Assembly (NCBI GenBank): GCA_013397865.1
Contig: VZTI01001127.1
Span: 186,001-250,000, forward strand
Source: Struthidea cinerea
Taxonomy: Eukaryota; Chordata; Aves; Passeriformes; Corcoracidae
Reading direction: 5' to 3'
Length of the DNA: 64,000 nucleotides
Shown here piece by piece: positions 21,601 through 32,586 of the stretch; the first letter of the stretch is position 1, and each line of letters starts with the position of its first letter. The notes under the pieces were generated by a model. That model did not search any database, was not told where the DNA came from, and worked only from the letters and a program-made list of their open reading frames with translations. Made by a program: the position numbers and the translations under genes.

Positions 21601-24600
21601 GAAGAAGACCACTGTCCTTCAGCCTGCAAGTGCAAGTTCAGCAGCCAGCCTGCCACTCCTAACTATGCTGTTACACTTCTGCCAGGCAGTCTTTTTTTAT
21701 AGGTAGAATACCAGGTGTTATTAGAGGGTAAATGATATTTTCCAAAATGTAGGAGAGGGCAGGTATTAAAGGGAGAACTGTCTTACGTGAAGTAAATAAG
21801 AGGTCTGCCTCTCTAAAGAGGCAAATGGAAAATGTGTGCCTCACCTTGATACCTTGGTACCTGCATATATGGGAGTCTGGCTCTGTAATCAAGGACTTCG
21901 GACTTGTTTCCCCTGTGGTTCCTGAATTTCTTGTGACAACGAGAATACAGGTATGACCATCGATGCTCCCGGTGGTCCACAGCAGCCAGAAAGGGCCATT
22001 CTCTTGAGCCATTTTCCATCTCAACCGTTAATGGTTACTAATTAGTTGCTATTAATGCTCACTGCTGTTGAGTAAAGCACTGCTAGCACTCGCAGTTGAC
22101 ATTCCAAAGCAAAGAGCATGTACTTATTTGGACTGCCCAGCTTTGGAAAGCAGTAACAAAGTGTGTCTGAAGGAGTTACTTCCCTTCTTTGCTCATTGTA
22201 CCACTTAAGGACCAGGATGAGTTCTTAATATGTAAGTTTTTCAGCTATTGTTCATAGATTCAGATCTGAGGGAGTATGATCTCCTCCTCCCTCTGCCTCC
22301 AGGGAACTAGTTATATTGGCTACAATAATGCCTGTCCTTCTGAAATGGGAATGTGGCTGTGCTGCCTACTTGGGGACCACAGCAGGTGGCTGCCTTGTCC
22401 TGCGTCCAGCCATTGTGTCTGAGTGGGCAGTGGATGGTCAGGTCATGTGTGGGAGCCCAGATCCCCTCTGCTCTACAGTCATGTCCTCAGAGAAAGCTGA
22501 TAGGGTTGTATCAGCTGATAGCTTATATAAGCCCTTTCTAAGAAAAAGTTGACTGATGTAACCAATGACTAATGCAACACAGTTTGGATTCCAAAGCGAG
22601 TTGGGCTGGGCAGCAGCTATGAAACAGTAAGCCATCTATATTTCTTGTGTCTTAAGTTGAAAAAACCCACCTTCGCACAAAGTTTTCTTCGCTTAAGGAG
22701 CCTTGAGATCATTGACGAAGAGGTTAATAGTTTCCCACTTTTTTCTAAAAAACATCCAGCTGCTCAGGCTGCTGGAACACCCATGAGCCATCTGAAATAG
22801 CTTTGAGGTGATAGAGGTATCAGCCTACACCTCCTGCAAGGACAGACTGAATGTGCCAGAACTGTGACTGCTCTCTGTGGCTGGATGGCACATAAAGAAG
22901 TAATCCCGAAAGTTTTGTGACTCACAGGAACTGTACTGTGAGCATCTTTCTGAAGCTGTGTTGCTGCAACATTTTATTCTGTTGCGGTGCTGTGTGCTGG
23001 CCTGTGCTGTCTGTCCCCTGTTTACATCAGAGCATGACCTGTGACTCAGCTCTGGAAAATCTATTTTTAGAGAAACACTGAGAGAGATTTAGCAGCAAAT
23101 TCTTCAAAAATGAAAAAGTTTTTATTTCAAGTAGCCCAGTTCTGCACAGCCAAGGAAAAAGATCTAGAAGATATATGACATGAACCACTGCCTTATTCAA
23201 TCTTACAAAGGCTTCCAGGGAAACCTAAAGTAAACAGCAGGTGTCTATTTCATAAATAAAGCAAATATGTTAGAAAAACCCTTCAGCTACTCTGGCACAT
23301 TGCTCTATATGCAGCCACTAAGAAATTTCTTCAAATACAAAAACGCAGGCATAGCTTTGACCCAAACACCAGAATAATGATGGAAATGAACAGAGCCTCC
23401 TTCAGTCACCGAAGAGTCCTCAAGAAAACAGATTTGTTTCTGGCTTCTGCTACAGTCTGTCATTGCTTCCTAACAATTCTTTCTTTTTTTTCAGACTGAA
23501 GTTGTTTATGAAAATACTGCAATATTGAAGAAGAATACTGTTGAGAGTTTACAACATTGTATTTGGAACATGTACTTTTGAGAAGACCGGGGAAAAAAAG
23601 AAAGAAACAATATCAAAAATAGGTATTAATTTTCTGAAGGATCTTTGCCCTGAAGCTGTGTTGTTTCTATACCCAGAGATAAATGAAACTGCCGAGAAGC
23701 CAGAAGTACAATTTGAGATTTTTGGTAACACCAGGAAATTTTCAGCTTCTCCTTCAAAAGTTTGCTCTGCTTCTCCAGTAATTATAACATTTCAGAGGGG
23801 GGAAACAAACAGAGTTAAAAATAGAGTGAAAATCTCAGTGGGGGAAAAAAGGATAATTTTATCACTCTTTCTTCAAGAGCTCTGTAGTACTTTCATCAAG
23901 TTCTTTGTAATATCAGCCAACATTCTGACTTTATTTTTAGACTGGACTTACAAAAGCTACAGAGTCTAAGGCAAAAATGAATATGTAGTAAATGAGTTTC
24001 AGTTTCCCGTTCCTTCAACATTGCTGTGGGTGGCTATGTATGCACTTTGGTTCACATTTTTCTTTTCTGTGAATACTTCCTCACAGCCACATTTATGGTG
24101 GCAGAAAGCAGTGCAGTGCTAGTGGTAGGGTGTGAAGTAGACAGCTTCTTGAGCTGCCTTCTAGTCCTGTTTTTCTGGATTTGTATGATTTTTACAGTTC
24201 TGCAGCCCTTTGCCTCCTAGGATGGTGGCCAGGACTAATGAGACTTGGTCCTTGCCTTCTTTCAGGCAGACAGTGGTGAAGAATAGAGTCCCCCTGTCCT
24301 AGCCAGTGTTGAAGATGAATCAGAGCACTACCCCAGACAGCTTGTGTTAAGTCCCCTGCTACTGAATCAGTCGTGCTTCTGGCAAAATTGAAGGTTTCTT
24401 TGGCTACATCACACGATACAGATGATGGCTTGTTGGACAGAGTCTTCTTGGCAAATTGTTTCACCCAAGTAGGTCAGCAAATCAAACTGCTGCAGTGTGT
24501 CCAGACAAAAAGCAAGCCTTGGATGTGTGCTGATTTGGGAGCAGACAGTCAGGAATCCCCTTTCTATCCATTAGGTCCTGCTGCTTTGCTTATCTCAGGA

Positions 24601-27600
24601 ATATGCTTTAAACTTCAAACTATTTCTTGTCAAGCAGCACTGCTTGACAGGGTTTTTATGTAAGCTCTTACACTTTTTCTTTCTCAGTATAAATGCTAGG
24701 AGTTAAGTTTTAATAACTATGTTTTAATAATGATGTCTTGCATCGGCATAGTCTACTTCTGCCATCAGAGTCACATCCACTTACTTTTCCAAAGCTTCCT
24801 CCTCTATGAACTTTCACGGTTGTATCTTCTGCATTCATCTCCTTCATTATCCTTTTCTTTTGAATTTAAGCCTTATTAAAGGGTGCTAACAAGAGTGTAT
24901 ACAAAGTGCTACAAAGAGCTAACAAGCTGCAGATTGCTACAGGAGAAAGAGAAGTCAAACATGCTTTTTTCATATTTTGTCTGCCACTCTGAGCCAGCTT
25001 AGAATAACAACAAATTTAACTGATTATCACATGGCAGCTACTTTACCTTTTTTCATGCTTGCATACATTTACTCATGTTAGACCTACCTCCAGGTGGGAC
25101 GTTTTTGTCCAAGTAACACACAAAGGCCAAGATTGTTTGATAACACTAAGAGGGAATGATCATCATCCTGTCCAGTCTGTGGCTGAGGTGAAGATTTGTG
25201 TCCTTGCAAAGGGGAAATCAGCTTCACCCACACCATGCCTGAGGGCTGGGGATAAGCAGAATGTGGAATGCCTGCTGAAGTGACATTTCCAGCCCTGTGT
25301 GTTAGAGCACAGGGTCACTCAGTGACTACTTTGTGGCCAGTATTTTGGTCTGCAGTGGGTCTGCAGCCTCTCTGCTGGTGTCGCCCCTGATATTTGAAAG
25401 ACTTCAAATGGATAATTGAAGTCTTGTGGCTCCTCTCTTGGCTAACTTGTCCTGTCTTCCTGTGTGGATTTTGCTGGAAACAAGGGTTCACACTGCCTGT
25501 CAGTACAGGTAATTTCTGTTTTCCTTCTCCAGTATTAAAAAAAAGTGTTAGGATGCTCAAAAAAACTTAAAGTTTTGTGCAGAGTAGAAACTTCAGCTTA
25601 TCATAAAATGCATACATTAACCTCCTCATTGCAAACAGCCTCTTCCACAGCTACTCTTCCAGGCCTACAGTAGGACTGTAAATACCCTGCTGAAGAGATT
25701 AGCAGCTAACTTCTAACCACGCATATTTCACTGGCAGGGAAGGCAGATGTGTGCATGTCTGGCTCTGAGCCCATCTCCCGTCACAGGCAATCACTGGTGA
25801 GTGTTAAGTCTTTACTGCCTCTTACCTAGATAATGCATGGCCACATTTTTTCTGTTGTTTGTTTGTTTTCCAGTCTATCCATGGCTGTAGAATGCTTAAG
25901 AATAAGACCACACATATGATATTGTGGTGTTTTTCTTCCACCTCTCTTCAGTGTTTGAAGCAAACAGAGTCATATTACTGCCATCACCCCAGAGCACCTC
26001 AGGAGCATTATGAATATGAGTCGGATTCCTTCATGCTGCTATCTGACAGGATCAAATTTTTGCAACATCTCAGCAGAAAAACACCAACTGTGCCTGTTCA
26101 GCTGGACTGCTCAGTGTGTCGGGAAGGCAGAGCCAAGGTTTCACTCTGACCTTACACAACTGCTTCTGTGGGGAATACAAGTGATAAGCAGGCTTTTATT
26201 TTCAGACTGTGCATTTACTTTCAGACCCATTAAACCAGGCTGTAGTGATTCAAGGGTTTAAATGTGATTCTTTTCTTCTGTTGGCAAATAGTCCTGTTGT
26301 ATCTAATGAGTTAATTATGTGCACAGTCTGACTGGTGCTTAGGTGTGTGCTGTTGGTGGGACAATGACACTGCTAATAAGGAATAAAATATTAATTTAAC
26401 TGGAAAGACCTGAAGTGAGAGGGCTGTGACATAACCTGACAGAGCCATGAAGTGGTAAAATGACAGTTTTGCTGATGGGAACTAAATGAGCAGTACTGTA
26501 TTAATTCCTCCTCATTATGAGCTTTTAAACCAGATTTTAAGTGGATGACCATAACTAAGTTCATTCAACCTGGTCAAGCTTGAATGTCCAACATTTCCAG
26601 ACTTGAATTTTTTCAAGTATATGTTAAGTTCTTTTGTTTTAGCTCAGTTTCAGTGTTACTATGTCAACTGTTTATTCATCAGCCTGACTGGGGACTAAAT
26701 CAATTCAGGTCTAAATTAAATGATGTCACTCATATTGTTTGAGACAAGCTGGCCTAGTGATTTCTACAGTGAGAAAAGAAAATAATTTTCTTCTGTGTGA
26801 TAATTCACTGACATTATGTTCCACACTGGTAGGGAAAGATCAATGCTGAGAATGGCCAGTCAAAAAATCAACATTCTTTCTTGGAAACTGACTTTCCACA
26901 AAAGGATTTTACTGTTGGCAAGGTATTTTCTGCTGAAAGATTTCTGTTTTATAATTTAAATACAAAAAGCCAAAGGAACAAAGCCAGTTTTCAATACAGA
27001 AAACCTGAGCAAAATTTTTCATTCTCCATAGTTTCAATGGAATAAAGAACTTCAAGGAATGATGACTAAATTAAAACATTCACACAAGACATTATTTCCT
27101 TGGCATGCCCCCCCTGCTCCCATCCTTTAATGGATGCTTTAACTAGTCCTACTTTTGAGGAGATTTTTAAACAAATTGAAGGGGAAAAGAATCAAAAAAG
27201 GAAGTAATAGCAATATTCCCTCCAGATATATAGTTGTTATGTACTGTAATTTGTAAAACTTTTATTTAGTGTCCATTTTATGTAAATCTGTAGCTCCTAT
27301 TTTCTCAATCTGCAGAGAAAAACTAAAGAAGCCACAGGCACCAGAGGTTTTGGACAAAGGTTTTCCTAAGACCTTGCTTTCAGTAGGGAACTAAAGTCTA
27401 TCTGTTTGTGTGAGATATACCTTCTCTCCATGAAATGTACAACTCTGAAATTGTGTAAAAGTTGAGTTTTGGAGAACACAAATAAAGGTAAGGAAGCTTT
27501 AATTCTTACAGTAATTTTGCTGGGGTCTATCTTTTAGAAATCACTCTCTGGGAAAACCTACCATGCATACATCTGTACAACCTGCCAAGAGCTGATAACC

Positions 27601-29059
27601 TCTCCTTACCTATCCTAAGAATGTCTCTAAATATTAATTTTGTATTTAGATTGATAGGATTGTTTTCACCCTCAGTAGTGTGAATCCAAATCAATGACGT
27701 ACAGAGCTCTCTGCTTTCCGACCTGTCAGCAGCAGGGTAAGTTTAGACTACGTCCAGGTGTTGCCTCCATCATGTTTCATTCACACTGTTAGACGCCTCT
27801 GAATGTAAAATATGGTTCAGACAGTTGATAAATGGGTACTCTGGGAAGGCTTGTTTGGCAAGGTGAACAGTGGAGTAGCAATTGTCCCAAAAATTGTCCC
27901 TGGTTGGCACCTTGCTTTAATGTTGTTGTCTGGACATTCCTTGCAGAATCAAGAAAGTGCCAAATAAGTGCTCTTTTTTTTTTTCCCCAGAATGAGAAAA
28001 GCCAGTCTGAAGGAATTCTCAGCATCAGGGCAGCAACCAGCTAATTAACTTGTACAGTAACCATTGCTCAGCGTATGCAAATGAAGGTGCTTATTGTACA
28101 TAGCCTAGGTGGTCGTCTCACACTCACTGTGCTTGACTTGTCCATAGCCACTACCGTACACTCATCTTTAAAAATTGAGAAATTCATCATAGCAACAGAG
28201 AGGTCTCACCAGGTTTTGCCACCATCACAGGGTCTTCTGGTTGTTGTGGTTGATGCTCCCCCTTCTCGTTGGCCAGTACAAGCAGGTGAGTAAATACAAC
28301 AAAGTCCTGGATTCAGGTTAGCCCAGAGAAAAACAAGAATGAGACACACAGGATCTGAAGGTAGAGGAGTCATGGCTCTTCTATGTTCAAAGGAGATTGA
28401 TTTTCTTCATAAAGGTTCTTCCAACAGCAGTACAGTTGGCCTTGGTGCACAAGGCCGGACTCTGGCTGTCAGAGAGCAGTGCTGGAGCTTCTGACCTGAA
28501 GTTAGTTTCAGGATTAGGTGTTCGAAAATGGGATATTGTGTGAGAGTGCTGAAGATACAGGAATGGGGGTAGGAAATGGGTAGGGTGAGGTCAGAGAAAT
28601 GAAAAACCTTGTTGGATCTTGTCCCTGAGCTGCACCGATGAAGCTGCTTCTTGCTTAAGCCTCACCAAAGACACACCACAATGCAGGTATCTTAATATTT
28701 AGGTATCTTTGTGCATAAGTAATAGTGAGGCAGAGCTTTGAAAGATGCACACTGTTTTGCATAAAATTAGAAAGTGGTGATAAGAGGCTTGGGATCAGAT
28801 GTTTCATCCTTTTGTAAATTTCTCTCCAGTTGTTTACCCTGCAGCCAGGGGGTTGAGTGGGAAGGAAAGTACACACAAATTAGGTGTAAGACACTCAGTG
28901 CAGTGAGCTGGGAGCCTACATCCTGTTTTTTAAAGTGTCTGGGCATTTGGGAACTTACATCTAGACTCAACATTTCTGAAGATTTTATACTCTGTTTGCC
29001 AGTAGTATGATTTGTGAACCTATTTAGCTAGATTAAATACAGATTCCTTGACTGACTAT
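18674..29059. other. Long unique non-coding region
   Basis: No gene or mobile element is recognised in about 10.4 kb. Points of note are a 9-bp perfect inverted repeat with a 5-base loop at 20251-20273, a T8/C5 acceptor-like tract ending AG at 21471-21472, and a strong acceptor-like tract ending AG at 27989-27990. A 142-codon open stretch at 23541-23969 has no recognisable domain. Confidence 0.5.
27971..27990 (+). other. Strong splice acceptor-like tract
   Basis: A run of T interrupted by one C, then CCCCAG, matches a textbook 3' splice site. The following sequence is open for 18 codons and then stops (TAA-containing AGCTAATTAAC). No donor of comparable strength follows nearby. It could serve a terminal exon of an unknown transcript or be fortuitous. 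Confidence 0.12.
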
Positions 29060-29111
29060 NNNNNNNNNNNNNNNNNNNNNNNNNNNNNNNNNNNNNNNNN
29101 NNNNNNNNNNN
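29060..29111. other. Assembly gap (52 Ns)
   Basis: The bases are N throughout. The gap is followed directly by a C6 run, so a G/C homopolymer or structured repeat may have caused the break. True length and content are unknown. Confidence 0.95.
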
Positions 29112-30860
29112 CCCCCCTTGTTAAGAAATGGTGTAGTACAGTTGACAAAATCAACTTTGGTTATAGTGTGAATCATAATTAAACCTAGGAAATAAATGAA
29201 GATAGTCACTGTCAGATGTTTTGATAAGGCTTTCCATGCTGAATGACTAGAGACAACTAAACCCAATTGTTTCATTTTAATGGCTATCCTTTGTTAAACC
29301 TCACCTCGATCTGCAGTGGCAGTGTTTGGGAACTACTCTTTCATTATATTTGATTAGGCATGAGCTCAATAACAGCAAAATATATTTTAAAGAAAATGCT
29401 ACACTCTGATTATGACTGGTTTGACTGACACTGCTGAATAACATTCATACAGCATGGTTCTGCCTGGCCTGATATTAGCATAAGAACATTAGGCAAAACC
29501 CTGTTAGAATGCTAACATATATTTAAAAGCTACTAAGTTGAACCTCTTATGTACATACCAATACATCCACTTTACATCATCATCTGCAGCTATTGCTCCA
29601 TTTGCCGTGGTAATTTGTTCATTTATACCTGGTTTGTTCAGCTTCAAGCCATAATTTTTGCAAGGTATTTTAGCTACTACATAAAAATGACATGAAGTCT
29701 GCCTGGATCAGTCTGCCTGGAAGACACTGCTTGGCTTGGAACAGGCTGTACTCAGTGTTCTCCTCTGAATAACTGGACATCAGCTCTCTTAAGACTTTTG
29801 TCAGGCTCTAGATGACTAACCCTTCTTCACAGCCAGGCACTGCATCACAAGGACCCTCCACCCATTATTTCACATTATTTCTGAATGGGTTCATGTCCAA
29901 AGAATGGAAATAGGGTGACTCTGGAGTCAAGTGAGGAAAGCTGGTAGTGATTCATGAAGCTGACAAAATTCAGATTTCCCCAGTCTGGAGAGAAATTCAG
30001 CTGGACTCAGATCCACTACATGAGTCAAAGATAGTTGTGTCCAAAATGCTATTTCTTAACTGAATTTATTGCTTTTACACCTTAAGCTTTAGAGGCTGTG
30101 TAAGCAATGCAATCTCCCTTGCAACGAGAAAAATAGATTTCTGCCTTCCATCTGTCTGCATTTTTCTCACTGGTATATCTACACAATGGAGGTTAACATG
30201 AGAATAATATTAAATATATTTACCCATGCTGTTAATGACTTGGTTGCTGACATAAAAGACCTCCCCGTACTTCTGCATGGTTCCATTATGATCTGCTCAA
30301 GAAAAAATGGCTGAACTGTTGACTAGACTTTATTTGAAACAACATTTTCAATGTACCAGAATGTCTCACCCCAGTCTTGTAGACAAAATTATTCCTCAGT
30401 CAGGATTCTCATGAGTGTGTCTGGTTTTGTAGCTTTTTATTCTGCATCTGTGCAGCTCCAGATGCAGTGGGTTGTAGTAACCAAACAGAGCATGAATCAT
30501 GGTAGCAAGGCTCCAGTCCAAGAGGAAATGACACAGAGTTTTTGGCTTAAAGATGGAGGGAGGCATGTCTTGCCACTGTTGCTATTGATGTGCTCCTGTG
30601 CAGTAGCTGGCCTGACACACACATGCTCCCTGTTGGCCCACTAATGAGAAAAAAAACAACTTCAGTCTCCTGAATAGCTCCCTGACACTTCTTCTCCAGT
30701 TCTGGCCTCTTTGAGTCCAGCTTCAGGTGGCTGCTTGGTGTGCACATGAGGTCAGTGCAGTTCTGAGGTGATGATTCTGGCTTAGAACCATGATTCTGAT
30801 GCTGCCCTAATCTAAATGCTGAGTTCTTGGTAGAGTCTACCATGTCATGAAGTGTCCAGT
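29112..30860. other. Unique non-coding sequence
   Basis: AT-rich sequence with no recognised gene or repeat up to the CR1 terminus at 30861. Confidence 0.5.
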
Positions 30861-31350
30861 GAATCACAGAATCACAGAATGGCTTGGGTTGAAGGGACCT
30901 GAGAGATCATCTGGCTCCGACCCTTCCTGCCATGGCCAGGGACACCTTCCACTATCCCAGGCTGCTCCAAGCCCCATCTGACCTTGACCACTTCCAGGGA
31001 TGGGGCAGCCACAGCTTTTCTGGGCAACCTGTGCCAGTGCCTCAGCACCCCCACAGTAAAGACATTCCTCCTAATATCAGATCTGAACCTGCTCTTTCAG
31101 TTTGAAGCTATTCCCCCTTGTCCTGTCACTCCGTGCCATTGTGAATAGTCCCTCTCCATCTTTCTTGTGGGCTCCCTTCAGGTACTGGAAGGCCACAGTC
31201 AGGTCACCCCAAAGCCTTCTCTTCTCCAGGCTGAACAATCCCAATTCTCTCAGCTTTTCCTCACAGCAGAGGCTCTTCCTCCCTTTGATCACCTTGGTGG
31301 CCTCCTCTGGATGCACTCCAACAGCTCCATGTCCTTCCTGTGTTGGGAAT
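30861..31350 (-). mobile_element. CR1 LINE 3' third, antisense
   Basis: The plus strand opens with GAATCACAGAATCACAGAAT, the reverse complement of the CR1 3' terminal repeats. It then runs through the 3' untranslated region and the C-terminal part of ORF2, ending near 31350. On the minus strand the coding remnant reads LFSLEKRRLWGDLTVAFQYL (31316-31077 frame) and later RHWHRLPRKAVAAPSLEVV (31054-30872 frame). These are the conserved C-terminal motifs of the CR1 reverse transcriptase polyprotein. They lie in different frames or are separated by stops, so the copy is inactive. The element is 5' truncated, as typical for target-primed insertion. Confidence 0.95.
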
Positions 31351-32260
31351 GTTTTGTTGTAACATATGGCAGTGAAATCCTTCAGTCTGAGTAAACATGT
31401 ATCACAAATAATGTATTTTTTTCAGTGCACTCAAGTTCTCAATTCTTTTTATTCTGCTGCATATATGGTGTTGTTAAATTTGTACTCCCCCATAGAGACT
31501 GTTGGATATCGAGTTTTGAGAACTAAACAGTTGGAAAAAAAAAAAAAAAAGGAAATTGTGTGCAGTAATTTTACCCAGCTACAGCAGTTAAAAGAGTGCC
31601 TTGTGATTTTATACATATAAAGAATCTGATTCTGTATATGTAAAATCACAGTCTATTATATGTCATAGCAAAATGAGCTTTTGTCATGTAATTGTTACCT
31701 GTGTAAATATTTTAGTGTGAACATTCTGAAGAGTTTAGAAATACGGCTGACCTCAGGCAGAAATAAAAATTATTCTTACCCTATGTAAAAAAAAGACAGC
31801 ATTAGTATCATCTGCTATAATAGACTTGGATTCCTGCTGCATTTCAAGAGCTGCTGCTGGGAAGCTCAAGCCAGGCAAGAACGCTATGAGGAAAAGAGAT
31901 AGTTGATACTACAGCTGCCCTCTGACTTAAATCACTTTCCCCCATTCACTTCCTCCAGAGTACGGCTCCTTGATGGCATACAACACTAAGAAAAGAAGAA
32001 AAGGGGGATGGTTTGGGTTACACTGCCATTTACCACTCTTATGTCACACACAGACAATGGGGACACTGAGAAGTGATACTTGAGAGCTGTCAGATGTGGA
32101 TAGGAAGGCAGCGCTGTGAAACAGCTTTCCTTTTGGCAACATGAAGCAGTGTAGTCAACAGAGACTTGTGGAGTAGTTTAGGGATCATCTCACTATTGTT
32201 GACACTTCTCAGTACTGTTATACTGTGGTGGAGAATAGTAGTTTGTTTCTTATAATAATG
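31351..32260. other. Unique spacer with poly(A) run and palindrome
   Basis: Contains an A16 run at 31535-31550 and the 47-bp palindrome listed separately at 31603-31649. No gene recognised. Confidence 0.5.
31603..31649. repeat. Near-perfect 47-bp palindrome (hairpin)
   Basis: The left arm GTGATTTTATACATATAAAG (31603-31622, continuing AATC) pairs with the right arm GATTCTGTATATGTAAAATC (31628-31647, continuing AC). There is one mismatch and a two-base indel over about 22-24 bp, with almost no loop. The arms are AT-rich. It could be a tiny inverted-repeat element or a replication-slippage product. It is too short and its loop too small for a typical microRNA precursor. Confidence 0.6.
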
Positions 32261-32586
32261 TCTCCTGTGAAGGCAGGCTGAAAGAGTTGGGGCTGTTCAG
32301 TCCGGAGAAGGCTCTGGCAAGAACTTGGAGTCCCTTCTAGTACATGAAGTGAGTCTACATGAAGGCTGGAGGTTTAGATTAGTTATTAGGAAGTACTTCT
32401 TTATTATAAGGATGTTCAGGCACTGGAACACGTTACTCAGAGAGACCATGAACTCCCCATCTCTGGAGATGCTCAAGCCCAGGCTGGGTAGAACTCTGAG
32501 TAACCCATTCTAGTGGACGGCGTCCCTGCCCTTAAATATGATCTTTAAGGTCTCTTCAACCAAAACCATTCTATGACTCCATGACT
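32261..32586 (+). mobile_element. CR1 LINE 3' end, sense
   Basis: The fragment starts in the ORF2 C-terminal region (TCTCCTGTGAAGGCAGGCTG followed by AAAGAGTTGGGG). It passes through CACTGGAACACG and CATCTCTGGAGATGCTCAAG, and ends with the terminus CCATTCTATGACTCCATGAC. Several indels and a deletion between the two conserved coding motifs show it is inactive. The subfamily differs from the copies at 9035 and 38463: it carries the CTGGAGATGCTCAAGCCC-type tail rather than the GGCCAGGAGTTGGACT-type tail. Confidence 0.9.

Noticed and set aside
21207..21662. 151-codon plus-strand frame
   Set aside because: No motif, no conserved spacing of residues, and flanks without start context or splice signals that would support it.
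23541..23969. 142-codon plus-strand frame
   Set aside because: No domain recognised and the length is within chance range.
28075..28082. ATGCAAAT octamer (POU-factor site)
   Set aside because: A single 8-mer is expected by chance about once or more in 64 kb of AT-rich DNA on two strands; no companion motifs.
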